A DNA stretch of 64,000 nucleotides from Acinetobacter gyllenbergii CIP 110306 = MTCC 11365 (GTDB taxonomy: Bacteria > Pseudomonadota > Gammaproteobacteria > Pseudomonadales > Moraxellaceae): positions 101,855-165,854 of the forward strand of contig NZ_ATGG01000016.1 in NCBI RefSeq assembly GCF_000413855.1, written 5' to 3'. This document shows, in pieces, positions 55,245 to 63,838 of the stretch. A program made the position numbers and the translations under genes. The notes under the pieces were generated by a model. That model was given only the letters and a program-made list of their open reading frames with translations. It was not told the DNA's origin and did not search any database. How positions within the stretch are numbered: the first letter of the stretch is position 1; each line of letters begins with the position of its first letter.

Positions 55245-56450
55245 ATGTTAAATGCATATATTTATGATGGTTTACGTAGCCCATTTGGCCGTCATGCAGG
55301 TGAACTTGCCTCAATTCGCCCTGATGATTTAGCTGCAACTGTCATTCAAAAACTATTAGAAAAAACTGGTGTTCCAGGTGCTGATATTGAAGATGTAATT
55401 TTAGGCGATACCAACCAAGCAGGTGAAGACAGTCGTAATGTGGCTCGCAACGCGCTGTTACTAGCTGGATTACCAGTCACTGTGCCGGGCCAGACAGTAA
55501 ACCGTCTATGCGCTAGTGGTTTAGGTGCTGTGATTGACTCTGCCCGAGCCATCACCTGTGGCGAAGGTGATTTGTATATCGCAGGTGGTGTAGAAAGTAT
55601 GTCACGTGCACCTTTTGTCATGGGTAAAGCAGAAAGTGCTTATAGCCGTGATGCAAAAATTTATGACACCACAATTGGCTCTCGTTTTCCAAATAAAAAA
55701 ATTATTGCTCAGTACGGCGGTCATTCAATGCCTGAAACAGGTGATAACGTCGCAGCCGATTTTGGTATTAGCCGTGAGCAAGCCGATTTATTTGCAGCTC
55801 AATCACAAGCCAAATATCAAAAAGCCAAAGAAGAAGGTTTCTTTGCTGGTGAAATCACCCCAATTGAAGTATTTCAAGGCAAAAAATTACCACCTAAATC
55901 AGTGAGCGAAGATGAACACCCTCGCCCAAGCTCAACTGTTGAAGCACTCACCAAATTAAAACCGCTGTTTGAAGGTGGTGTGGTCACTGCTGGTAATGCC
56001 TCAGGTATTAATGATGGTGCAGCGGCGCTCTTAATTGGTTCAGAAGCAGCAGGTCAAAAATATGGCTTAAGACCCATGGCAAAAATCTTATCAGCGGCAG
56101 CAGCTGGTATTGAACCACGTATTATGGGTGCAGGCCCTATTGAAGCCATTAAGAAAGCAGTTGCGCGGGCAGGCCTTACTTTAGATGACATGGATATTAT
56201 TGAAATTAATGAAGCCTTTGCTTCACAGGTCTTATCGTGTTTAAAAGGCTTGAACGTTGATTTTAATGACCCACGTGTAAACCCGAACGGTGGTGCGATT
56301 GCAGTGGGTCATCCACTTGGCGCATCTGGCGCTCGTCTTAGCTTAACAGTGGCACGCGAACTTATACGCCGTAAAAAGAAATATGCAGTGGTGAGCCTCT
56401 GTATTGGTGTAGGCCAAGGTCTTGCGATGGTGATTGAAAACGTTTCATAA
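55245..56450 (+). CDS. dcaF: 3-oxoadipyl-CoA thiolase
   Basis: A 401-residue thiolase with the nucleophilic Cys in VNRLCASGLGAV near residue 90, the active-site His in NPNGGAIAVGHPLGASGAR near 357, and the second Cys in LCIGVGQGLA near 387. It is PcaF/PaaJ-like and would split 3-oxoadipyl-CoA into succinyl-CoA and acetyl-CoA. The succinyl-CoA then serves the CoA-transferase, closing the cycle. ATG 55245 has AAGGA eight bases upstream. Last gene of the operon, followed by a strong hairpin. Confidence 0.9.
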   Translation: MLNAYIYDGLRSPFGRHAGELASIRPDDLAATVIQKLLEKTGVPGADIEDVILGDTNQAGEDSRNVARNALLLAGLPVTVPGQTVNRLCASGLGAVIDSARAITCGEGDLYIAGGVESMSRAPFVMGKAESAYSRDAKIYDTTIGSRFPNKKIIAQYGGHSMPETGDNVAADFGISREQADLFAAQSQAKYQKAKEEGFFAGEITPIEVFQGKKLPPKSVSEDEHPRPSSTVEALTKLKPLFEGGVVTAGNASGINDGAAALLIGSEAAGQKYGLRPMAKILSAAAAGIEPRIMGAGPIEAIKKAVARAGLTLDDMDIIEINEAFASQVLSCLKGLNVDFNDPRVNPNGGAIAVGHPLGASGARLSLTVARELIRRKKKYAVVSLCIGVGQGLAMVIENVS

Positions 56451-56464
56451 CCATTGATTCTGAT

Positions 56465-56506
56465 ATCCATTCATCACAACAGCGCAGTGATGAATGGATT
56501 TATTTT
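56465..56506 (+). terminator. terminator of the dcaECHF-type operon
   Basis: ATCCATTCATCAC (56465-56477) pairs perfectly with GTGATGAATGGAT (56487-56499), followed by TTATTTT. Its T tail runs into the IclR-type palindrome at 56503. Confidence 0.85.
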
Positions 56507-56517
56507 GCAGAGCGAAA
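56503..56517. promoter_or_regulatory. IclR-type palindrome, site 2
   Basis: TTTTGC-AGA-GCGAAA differs by one base from the consensus dyad TTTCGC-N3-GCGAAA. It lies 43 bases upstream of the IclR start at 56560 and overlaps the preceding terminator's T tail, fitting autoregulation. Confidence 0.55.
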
Positions 56518-56559
56518 TATAATAGCAAAACTATTGCTTTAATTATATTTGAGGATCGA

Positions 56560-57402
56560 ATGTCTCAAAACATGGAAACTGAAAAACCAATAAATTTTGA
56601 TGAGATACGTTTAGATCCTATTTCGCATATACATCGAGAAAATAATCCGCAGTTTATTGCTTCTTTAGCACGCGGTTTAGAACTTTTAAGGTGTTTTTCT
56701 GCAAATAATCAGGTGCTTGGCAACCAAGAATTAGCAAAAATGATAGGTTTACCTAAACCGACCATTGCACGTATTACCAATACCCTTGTGTCATTAGGTT
56801 ATTTAAAACAATTGCCTAACTCAACCAAATACACATTAGACATTGGTGTTTTATCTTTAGGATATGCAGCATTATCTAATATCTCGATTCGTAATATTGC
56901 TCATCAATATATGGAAGAGTTGAGTCAGTATGTTCAGGCCCCTGTGGCGATGGCAACGCGTGACCGATTAAATATGGTGTATATCGATGTTGTACAAATT
57001 GAAACTGCATTAAATATGCGTCGTCCAATTGGTTCTACTTTGCCAATTCATAGTAGTTCAATGGGCCGAGCATGCTTAGCTGCGACCCCTGAACGTGAAC
57101 GTAACTTTCTACTTGATGCGTTGAAACAAAAGAATCCCGAAAACTGGCCAGCCATAAAACGTTCTTTAGAACGAGCTTTCCGTGATTACCAAGATTATGG
57201 ATATTGTTTGTCTTTAGGCGAGTGGCATAAAGAAGTGAACTCGGTGGCTGTACCTTTGGTCAGCTCCAAACATGGTCTTTATGTTTTTAACTGTGGTGCG
57301 CCAAGTTTTCATTTAAATCCGGAAAAACTTGAAGGTGAAATTGGACCACGTTTAATCCATATGGTGCACAACATTCAAGATGCCTTGAATGAAACGCACT
57401 AA
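56560..57402 (+). CDS. IclR-family regulator, likely of the dca-type operons
   Basis: A 280-residue IclR-type protein: winged helix about residues 25-85 (LARGLELLRCF, ELAKMIGLPKPTIARITNTL), then a GAF-like ligand domain with PIHSSSMGRACLAA near 163 and AVPLVSSKHGLYVFNC near 233. The start at 56560 is chosen since GAGGAT lies just upstream; the frame from 56494 crosses the operator. PcaR/PobR-type relatives in Acinetobacter bind aromatic or diacid effectors. A clear paralogue lies at 58669-59514. Confidence 0.87.
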   Translation: MSQNMETEKPINFDEIRLDPISHIHRENNPQFIASLARGLELLRCFSANNQVLGNQELAKMIGLPKPTIARITNTLVSLGYLKQLPNSTKYTLDIGVLSLGYAALSNISIRNIAHQYMEELSQYVQAPVAMATRDRLNMVYIDVVQIETALNMRRPIGSTLPIHSSSMGRACLAATPERERNFLLDALKQKNPENWPAIKRSLERAFRDYQDYGYCLSLGEWHKEVNSVAVPLVSSKHGLYVFNCGAPSFHLNPEKLEGEIGPRLIHMVHNIQDALNETH

Positions 57403-57465
57403 CAATCGTGCTTAAAACAATCATGGTTGAGTTGATTAAAGTTCCACTTTCATTATGACTAAGGC

Positions 57466-58659
57466 ATGATGAAAAACGCACTCTATACCCCAACCATTAT
57501 TTTAATGGCGATTGCCGCAGGCATTTGTACAGGTGGAAATTATTTTAGTCAGCCACTCATTCATTCAATTAGTGTAAGCCTAAATTTAACCGAAACAACT
57601 ACAGCGTGGGTGCCGACTCTAGCCCAAATCACCTACGCATGTGGCTTGCTTTTCTTAATGCCATTAGGGGACATAATAGAAAAGCGCAAGCTACTCTTTA
57701 TCTTTATGCTATTGGCTTCAAGTGGATTAATTATTAGCGGTTTTTCGCACAACATCTATCTTTTACTGCTTGGTACCGTCATTACTGGTCTTTTTTCCAG
57801 TTCAGCCCAATTGTTATTACCCCTTGCTGCAAGTCTGGTTCCGATTCAACAAAGCGGCCGTGTGGTTGGCTTTTTACTGAGCGGACTAATGATGGGGGTT
57901 TTACTCGCTCGTTCGCTTTCTGGACTGATGTCTACGCTTTTCGCTTGGAATATTATTTATTTGGTCAGTGGTTTTCTATTACTTGTTATTGCCTTTATTT
58001 TGCATCGTAATATCGGGTTATTTCCACCCACCAAATCTGAAAACTATGTAAAAACCATTCGTTCTTTACCACAGATTTTTATTCAAAATCGACGTTTAAG
58101 GACTAGAACTTATATTGGTGGTTTTACATTTGCTTGTGTTAGCCTAACCTTTACCACCATGTCGTTGCTACTGGCTCCAGCGCCCTACTTTTTTAGTGAC
58201 TTTACCATTGGTCTTTTTGGTTTTGTTGGCGTGTTAGGGACTTTCATTGCTAATTTCTCAGGCAAATTTATTGATCAAGGCTATATTCATAAAATTTCGA
58301 TCTATTGCGGCATTGGGCTAATTTTAAGTTGGATACTTTTTTCACTTTTACCCTATCATTTTACCTTTTACATTATTGCTTTACTCATTCTCTACGCCTC
58401 TCTTTCTGCGGTACATGTCACCAACCAAAGTATTGTATTTAAACTTAATCAAGAATTACGCTCACGGTTTAACGCGATTTATATGACAGGTTACTTTGCT
58501 GGCGGTGCATTAGGTACAACAGCGGGAAGCTATGCTTGGAAACACTTCGGATGGGTAGGTGTCTGTATGCTAGGCTTAATTTTTGCCGTTTTATGTCTTT
58601 ATTATTGTGTGCGTGATATAAAAAACCAGCATAAATATGATGCTGGTTTTTTAAAATGA
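57466..58659 (+). CDS. MFS transporter, paralogue of 45298-46515
   Basis: A 397-residue transporter of about twelve segments. IAAGICTGGNYFSQPLIHSI near residue 15 and MPLGDIIEKRKLLF near 64 align directly with the MFS protein ending the dcaAKIJP-type operon. It follows the IclR gene by 63 bases and may share its transcript. The C-terminal codons (around QHKYDAGF) lie inside a strong terminator hairpin. Substrate and direction unknown. Confidence 0.82.
   Translation: MMKNALYTPTIILMAIAAGICTGGNYFSQPLIHSISVSLNLTETTTAWVPTLAQITYACGLLFLMPLGDIIEKRKLLFIFMLLASSGLIISGFSHNIYLLLLGTVITGLFSSSAQLLLPLAASLVPIQQSGRVVGFLLSGLMMGVLLARSLSGLMSTLFAWNIIYLVSGFLLLVIAFILHRNIGLFPPTKSENYVKTIRSLPQIFIQNRRLRTRTYIGGFTFACVSLTFTTMSLLLAPAPYFFSDFTIGLFGFVGVLGTFIANFSGKFIDQGYIHKISIYCGIGLILSWILFSLLPYHFTFYIIALLILYASLSAVHVTNQSIVFKLNQELRSRFNAIYMTGYFAGGALGTTAGSYAWKHFGWVGVCMLGLIFAVLCLYYCVRDIKNQHKYDAGFLK
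58620..58655. terminator. terminator hairpin inside the 3' coding end of the MFS gene
   Basis: AAAAAACCAGCAT and ATGCTGGTTTTTT form a near-perfect stem with a short loop, ending before the MFS stop codon at 58657-58659. With A and T runs on both sides it can serve the rightward MFS gene and the leftward IclR gene. Confidence 0.85.
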
Positions 58660-58668
58660 AGAACGCGC

Positions 58669-59514
58669 TTAACTAATTTCGGTACGAATATTATTCACCA
58701 TATGTAAAAGACGTGGAGCAATATCCTCTTCAAGTTTTTCTCGATTCATAATAAAGCTCGGCCCACCACAGTTAAACACCAGTAAACCATGCTGTTCATG
58801 AATTAATGGAACCGCAACCGAGTTGACATCTTTATGCCATTCACCAATCGAAAAACAATAGCCAAAATCCTGATAGTCTTTAAAGGCTTTATCCAGATCA
58901 CGGTTAATCTTGATCCAGTCTTCTTTATGCTTACTGCGAATCGCATCAAGTAAAAATTCTCGTTCATCTTCAGGCATGGCAGCTAAACATGCACGCCCCA
59001 TCGAACTTAAATGAATCGGTAAATAGGTTCCAACTTGACGGCGCATGGTCATATTGCCTTTACCTTGTACCACATCCAGATAAATCATATTCAGTCGATC
59101 ACGTGTTGCCATTGCAACAGCAGCGCCCGCATAGTCAGCTAAATTCTTCATATAGGGATGCGCAATAGAACGAATCGATACATTTGAAAGCATGGAGTAG
59201 CCAAAAGCCAAGACACCCACAGAGAGCTGGAATTTGCTCGAATTCGGGACTTGCTTGATATATCCCAAACGAGACAAAGTATGCGTGAGACGAGTAATCG
59301 TTGGCTTCGGCAAACCTGTCATTTGCGCTAATTCCTGATTTCCCAAATGCTGATGTTTTGGAGTGAAGCAGCGTAGCAGCTCTAAACCACGAGCTAAAGC
59401 CGTAATAAATTGGCGGTCATTTTCATCTTGCATGTCTTCAATCGGATGTAACAACTCATGCCTTAAAGGCGCTAGTAATTTTTCTGTTTGTTCTGCATCT
59501 ACGGCATCATTCAT
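58669..59514 (-). CDS. IclR-family regulator, second copy
   Basis: A 281-residue IclR-type protein closely matching the one at 56560-57402 in both domains (shared LARGLELLRCF, LGNQELA, GLPKPTI, VAMATRDRLNM, SSMGRACLAA, GEWHK-VNSVAVPL). Its upstream region has a perfect TTTCGCACTGCGAAA palindrome, 24 bases from the start codon, so it probably regulates itself. It likely controls the CaiB, acyl-CoA dehydrogenase and transporter genes beside it. Confidence 0.87.
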   Translation of the reverse strand: MNDAVDAEQTEKLLAPLRHELLHPIEDMQDENDRQFITALARGLELLRCFTPKHQHLGNQELAQMTGLPKPTITRLTHTLSRLGYIKQVPNSSKFQLSVGVLAFGYSMLSNVSIRSIAHPYMKNLADYAGAAVAMATRDRLNMIYLDVVQGKGNMTMRRQVGTYLPIHLSSMGRACLAAMPEDEREFLLDAIRSKHKEDWIKINRDLDKAFKDYQDFGYCFSIGEWHKDVNSVAVPLIHEQHGLLVFNCGGPSFIMNREKLEEDIAPRLLHMVNNIRTEIS

Positions 59515-59537
59515 GATTTTACCAATCTAAATATTAG

Positions 59538-59552
59538 TTTCGCACTGCGAAA
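59538..59552. promoter_or_regulatory. IclR-type palindrome, site 3
   Basis: TTTCGCACTGCGAAA is a perfect dyad with a 3-bp centre, the best example in the window, directly upstream of the second IclR gene. Confidence 0.7.
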
Positions 59553-59630
59553 ATTATAATCTATTTTTTCTATAATAAACAGTTAAAGCTCATCCATGAA
59601 TATCTAAACAACCTAGTTAAGTACAATCAA

Positions 59631-59668
59631 AAAGCAAAGTCAAAATACAGATGCATTTTGACTTTGGT
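59631..59668 (-). terminator. terminator of the CaiB-type gene
   Basis: CAAAGTCAAAAT (59635-59646) and ATTTTGACTTTG (59655-59666) form a perfect 12-bp stem, followed on the minus strand by CTTTTTGA. It lies just past the CoA-transferase stop codon. Confidence 0.85.
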
Positions 59669-59675
59669 ACATTTG

Positions 59676-60893
59676 TTATCCAACAATCCCTTTCAGCTTT
59701 AATTCATCCAGTTTTTCCTGAGAAAGAACCCGAGTTAAAATCTTATCAGTATGCTCACCCAATAAAGGTGGCGCAGTTTTATACTCAACTGGCGTTCTTG
59801 AAAGTTTGATCGGCGACCCAATCACGGTTAGCTTCTCGCGTTGCGGATGCGGCATATCAACCAGCATTTTTCTTGCAATCACTTGCGGCTCTTGAAAAGC
59901 CTGTGCCAGATTATTGATCACTCCAACAGGAACTTTAGCTGCATAAATAGCAACAACCCATTCATCTGCTGTCTTTGTTAAAAAATGCGCTGATAGAATC
60001 CCAATAATTTCATCTCGATGCTGAATACGGTCTGCGTTGCGACTAAATCGAGAATCATTCGGTAAATCAGGTAAGCCAATACTTCTGCACAACTGAATAA
60101 ACTGAGTATCATTGCCACATGCAATAATAAACTCCCGATCAGTAGCTTTAAACACCTGATATGGCACAATATTGGCGTGTGCATTGCCATACCGTTCAGG
60201 CACTTTTCCAGAAGACAGATAATTCATTCCCTGATTGGCCATTGTTGCAATTTGCACATCTAATAAAGCCATATCGATATATTGGCCCAAACCCGTCACA
60301 TGACGATTGAGTAGCGCGGCTTGAATTGCAATCGTAGAATATAATCCTGTCGCCAAATCAGAAAATGCCACGCCTACTTTTTGTGGACCTCCTCCAGGCA
60401 AATCATCCTTTTCTCCTGTGACGGACATTAGCCCACCCATTCCCTGAATAATAAAATCATAGCCAGGCTCTTCTGCACGTGGACCATCTTGTCCAAAACC
60501 CGTGATCGAACAATAGACCAGACCCGGATTGATTGCGGACAATGCAGCATAATCCAGCCCATATTTTTTCAGCGAACCAGCCTTATAATTTTCAATGACA
60601 ACATCTGTATCCTGAATTAAAGCTTTGATCAGTTCCTGTCCTTCAGGAGTGGCAATATCAATTGCAACCGAGAGCTTATTACGATTTGTCGACTGATAGT
60701 AAGCTGCTTCTCGCGTGTCTGATCCAGCATCATCCTTCATCCAAGGTGGCCCCCAAGATCGGGTATCATCTCCGACCTTTGGTCGTTCCACCTTAATCAC
60801 TTCTGCACCCAGATCAGCAAGTATCTGTCCACACCACGGTCCAGCTAGTACCCGACTCAAATCAAGTACACGAATTCCATTTAAAGCGCCCAT
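59676..60893 (-). CDS. CaiB/BaiF-family (type III) CoA-transferase
   Basis: A 405-residue type III CoA-transferase. DLSRVLAGPWCGQILADLGAEV at residue 11 onward is the family N-terminus, RNKLSVAID near 69 follows, and the catalytic Asp is in VAFSDLATGLYS near 176. It moves CoA between acyl groups in one polypeptide; members act on formate, carnitine, glutarate or itaconate-type acids. It replaces the two-subunit CoA-transferase of the dca-type operon in the second gene set, next to a second acyl-CoA dehydrogenase, so it likely activates a different diacid. ATG 60893 has AGGA five bases upstream. Confidence 0.87.
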   Translation of the reverse strand: MGALNGIRVLDLSRVLAGPWCGQILADLGAEVIKVERPKVGDDTRSWGPPWMKDDAGSDTREAAYYQSTNRNKLSVAIDIATPEGQELIKALIQDTDVVIENYKAGSLKKYGLDYAALSAINPGLVYCSITGFGQDGPRAEEPGYDFIIQGMGGLMSVTGEKDDLPGGGPQKVGVAFSDLATGLYSTIAIQAALLNRHVTGLGQYIDMALLDVQIATMANQGMNYLSSGKVPERYGNAHANIVPYQVFKATDREFIIACGNDTQFIQLCRSIGLPDLPNDSRFSRNADRIQHRDEIIGILSAHFLTKTADEWVVAIYAAKVPVGVINNLAQAFQEPQVIARKMLVDMPHPQREKLTVIGSPIKLSRTPVEYKTAPPLLGEHTDKILTRVLSQEKLDELKLKGIVG

Positions 60894-60948
60894 GTTTATC
60901 CTACTCACTTGTGCTTAATTTCCTATAGGAAAACTTACCTCACATAAG

Positions 60949-60963
60949 TTTCGCATAGCGATA
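60949..60963. promoter_or_regulatory. IclR-type palindrome, site 4
   Basis: TTTCGC-ATA-GCGATA, one mismatch from the consensus dyad, 56 bases upstream of the CaiB-type start. Confidence 0.6.
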
Positions 60964-61092
60964 TATATTTTTAATATACAAACAAGATTTTAAAAAATCA
61001 AACCTTAATTTCCCATCAAAAAATATGATTTTTATTCAATAAATATAGATTAATTAAATCAACAGATTAGAAACCACTAACAACAAACATTA

Positions 61093-61107
61093 TACCGCAT
61101 TGCGAAA
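61093..61107. promoter_or_regulatory. IclR-type palindrome, site 5
   Basis: TACCGC-ATT-GCGAAA, two mismatches in the left arm, about 116 bases upstream of the second acyl-CoA dehydrogenase start. Confidence 0.5.
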
Positions 61108-61222
61108 TTTATTTTCAAAATATATTGTTTTGTGAGATTCCTTTGATTACTATCGCATCAATATTGATGATTTTACGAACATCGTATTTTTGTTTTTAGC
61201 TGCTTGTACAAAGGATATGACT

Positions 61223-62374
61223 ATGATTCGAGATCAGGAAACACTGAACCAACTGGTCGATATGATTCGACAATTTGTTGAAGGTGTATTAATTCCTCAT
61301 GAGAATGAAGTCGCTGAAACAGATGAAATTCCAAAAGATATTATTGAGCAAATGAAATCACTTGGCCTGTTTGGACTCACCATTCCAGAACAGTACGATG
61401 GTCTTGGGCTGACGATGGAAGAAGAGGTTTATATTGCTTTCGAGCTTGGCCGTACTTCCCCAGCCTTTCGCTCTCTGATCGGTACCAACAATGGGATCGG
61501 CTCTAGCGGTCTAATTATTGATGGGACAGAAGCACAAAAATCTTTTTTCCTGCCTCTTTTAGCCCGTGGTGAAATAATTAGTTCGTTCTGTCTTACTGAA
61601 CCAGATGCAGGTTCTGACGCTGCTGCGCTCAAAACCAGTGCGGTAAAAGATGGTGATTTTTATGTATTAAACGGGACCAAGCGTTTTATTACCAATGCCC
61701 CACATGCTGGTGTATTTACAGTGATGGCACGTACCAACCCTGAAATTAAAGGGGCTGCTGGTATTTCTGCATTTATTGTCGATAGTCAAACTTCGGGGAT
61801 TTTTCTTGGCAAACGAGATAAAAAAATGGGACAGAAAGGCGCACATACCTGTGATGTGATTTTTGAAAATTGTCGTGTTCCTGCGTCTGCATTAATTGGC
61901 GGCGTAGAAGGGATGGGCTTTAAAACAGCCATGAAAGTTCTGGATAAAGGTCGTTTGCATATTGCTGCCCTGAGTGTAGGGGCAGCCACACGCATGTTGG
62001 ATGATTCTTTAAAGTATGCGATTGAGCGTAAACAGTTTGGTCAACCGATTGCTAGTTTTCAGTTAATCCAAGCCATGTTGGCTGATTCCAAAGCAGAAAT
62101 TTATGCGGCTAAATGTATGGTTCTAGATGCAGCCCGCTGCCGTGATCATGGTGAAAATATTAGTACAGAAGCATCCTGCGCAAAAATGTTCGCCACTGAA
62201 ATGTGTGGCCGCGTAGCTGACCGCTGCGTACAGATTCATGGTGGAGCGGGTTATATCAGTGAATATGCCATTGAGCGCTTTTACCGTGATGTACGCTTGT
62301 TCCGCTTATATGAAGGCACCACGCAGGTTCAACAATTGATTATTGCAAAAAATATGATTCGCGCTGCGTCTTAA
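61223..62374 (+). CDS. acyl-CoA dehydrogenase, second dca-type copy
   Basis: A 383-residue FAD acyl-CoA dehydrogenase, paralogue of 50600-51754. Both begin MIRD and share long identical segments such as IHGGAGYISEYAIERFYRD near residue 338 and RFITNAPHA near 155. ATG 61223 is chosen by that alignment and by AAGGA seven bases upstream; the frame from 61190 is longer but unsupported. It is followed by the second AAHS transporter gene after a small hairpin, and probably acts on the CoA ester made by the CaiB-type enzyme. Confidence 0.88.
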   Translation: MIRDQETLNQLVDMIRQFVEGVLIPHENEVAETDEIPKDIIEQMKSLGLFGLTIPEQYDGLGLTMEEEVYIAFELGRTSPAFRSLIGTNNGIGSSGLIIDGTEAQKSFFLPLLARGEIISSFCLTEPDAGSDAAALKTSAVKDGDFYVLNGTKRFITNAPHAGVFTVMARTNPEIKGAAGISAFIVDSQTSGIFLGKRDKKMGQKGAHTCDVIFENCRVPASALIGGVEGMGFKTAMKVLDKGRLHIAALSVGAATRMLDDSLKYAIERKQFGQPIASFQLIQAMLADSKAEIYAAKCMVLDAARCRDHGENISTEASCAKMFATEMCGRVADRCVQIHGGAGYISEYAIERFYRDVRLFRLYEGTTQVQQLIIAKNMIRAAS

Positions 62375-62385
62375 ACATTTTTTCA

Positions 62386-62409
62386 GCACTTTCAAACGAT
62401 TTGAAGTGC
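62386..62409 (+). repeat. intercistronic hairpin
   Basis: GCACTTTCAAA and TTTGAAGTGC form a stem with a CGA loop between the acyl-CoA dehydrogenase and transporter genes. No T run follows, so partial termination or mRNA stabilisation is more likely than full termination. Confidence 0.5.
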
Positions 62410-62435
62410 GATCAGTCAAATGTAGGTAATGGATT

Positions 62436-63686
62436 ATGGCTACAAATTACAATGCACCCTCCTCTGCAATAAAAGCTCATACTTGGAAAATTGCTTTTAT
62501 TTTTGCATTTCTGGCTTTATTGGTAGATGGCGCAGACTTAATGCTACTGTCCTATAGCTTAAATAGTATTAAGGCAGATTTTGGCTTAAGCTCGGTTCAA
62601 GCTGGTATGCTCGGTAGTTTTACTTTGGCGGGTATGGCCATTGGTGGGATTTTTGGTGGTTGGGCATGTGATAAATTCGGGCGTGTCCGCATCGTTGTTA
62701 TTTCGATTCTCACTTTTTCGCTATTAACTTGCGGACTTGGTTTTACTCAAAGTTTTCTTCAATTCGGTATTTTAAGATTTTTTGCTTCATTAGGCTTAGG
62801 TTCACTTTATATAGCCTGCAACACCTTGATGGCTGAATATGTACCTACACGGTATCGTACCACAGTACTCGGAACTTTACAGGCGGGCTGGACCGTCGGA
62901 TATATTGTAGCAACATTGCTTGCAGGTTGGATTATCCCGGATCATGGTTGGCGTATGCTATTTTATGTTGCCATTATTCCTGTCATTCTTGCGATCTTCA
63001 TGCATATTTTGGTTCCAGAGCCACTCGCATGGCAAGAATCCCGTTTACAGCAGCCTAATTTAAGTGAGAACGCTGAAAAACCGTCAGCTTTGAAACTTAT
63101 TTTTCAGGATAAACGCAATCGTAATATGTTTATACTCTGGGCTTTAACTGCTGGTTTCTTACAATTTGGTTATTACGGTGTGAATAACTGGATGCCTTCA
63201 TATCTGGAAAGCGAACTCGGAATGAAGTTCAAGGAAATGACAGCCTATATGGTAGGTACCTATACAGCCATGATTCTCGGTAAAGTACTTGCAGGGATGA
63301 TGGCAGATAAACTTGGACGCCGTTTTACTTATGCTTTTGGTGCAATTGGCACTGCAATTTTTCTGCCACTAATCGTTTTCTATAATACCCCCGAAAATAT
63401 TTTATTTTTACTGGTTGTCTTCGGCTTTTTATACGGTATTCCATATGGTGTAAATGCCACCTATATGACTGAAAGCTTTCCAACAGCGATTCGTGGTACG
63501 GCTATTGGCGGCGCATACAATGTAGGTCGTTTAGGTGCTGCAATAGCACCTGCAACGATTGGTTTTTTAGCTTCTGGTGGATCTATTGGTTTAGGTTTTG
63601 TTGTCATGGGAGCAGCTTACCTGATTTGTGGTGTGATTCCTGCCCTGTTTATTAAGGAAAAACTCTACGACCCACAAAATTCTTAA
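62436..63686 (+). CDS. AAHS-family MFS transporter, second dca-type copy
   Basis: A 416-residue organic acid:H+ symporter-like protein with about twelve segments. FLALLVDGADLMLLSYSL near residue 25 and GWACDKFGRVRIVVI near 75 align with the dcaK-type protein at 49258-50541, as do YGVNNWMPSYLESELG and NATYMTESFPTAIRG. It is cotranscribed with the second acyl-CoA dehydrogenase, 61 bases downstream, and probably imports the acid that set consumes. A perfect terminator follows. Confidence 0.87.
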   Translation: MATNYNAPSSAIKAHTWKIAFIFAFLALLVDGADLMLLSYSLNSIKADFGLSSVQAGMLGSFTLAGMAIGGIFGGWACDKFGRVRIVVISILTFSLLTCGLGFTQSFLQFGILRFFASLGLGSLYIACNTLMAEYVPTRYRTTVLGTLQAGWTVGYIVATLLAGWIIPDHGWRMLFYVAIIPVILAIFMHILVPEPLAWQESRLQQPNLSENAEKPSALKLIFQDKRNRNMFILWALTAGFLQFGYYGVNNWMPSYLESELGMKFKEMTAYMVGTYTAMILGKVLAGMMADKLGRRFTYAFGAIGTAIFLPLIVFYNTPENILFLLVVFGFLYGIPYGVNATYMTESFPTAIRGTAIGGAYNVGRLGAAIAPATIGFLASGGSIGLGFVVMGAAYLICGVIPALFIKEKLYDPQNS

Positions 63687-63702
63687 AAGTAGATCTTCCA
63701 AT

Positions 63703-63734
63703 AAAAAGGCCAACTTGATCAAGTTGGCCTTTTT
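63703..63734 (+). terminator. rho-independent terminator
   Basis: AAAAAGGCCAACTTGA and TCAAGTTGGCCTTTTT form a perfect palindrome-like stem 17 bases after the transporter stop codon. Confidence 0.9.
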
Positions 63735-63809
63735 ATGCCTCCCCTAAATCTCTCTGTTAGGCAATTTTTTGCTATTTTTATTTGATATTTTCATTTTATT
63801 AACATAAAG

Positions 63810-63824
63810 TATCGCTAAGCGAAA
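63810..63824. promoter_or_regulatory. IclR-type palindrome, site 6
   Basis: TATCGC-TAA-GCGAAA, one mismatch from the consensus dyad, 15 bases upstream of the ETF-ubiquinone oxidoreductase start at 63839. Its closeness to the start suggests repression. Confidence 0.55.
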
Positions 63825-63838
63825 TAATATTTCTTAAA

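Larger units (their letters stand above)
60894..61222. other. divergent promoter region, CoA-transferase / acyl-CoA dehydrogenase
   Basis: About 330 AT-rich bases without a gene, holding two IclR-type palindromes, one near each of the divergent genes. Nothing else was recognised. Confidence 0.6.
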
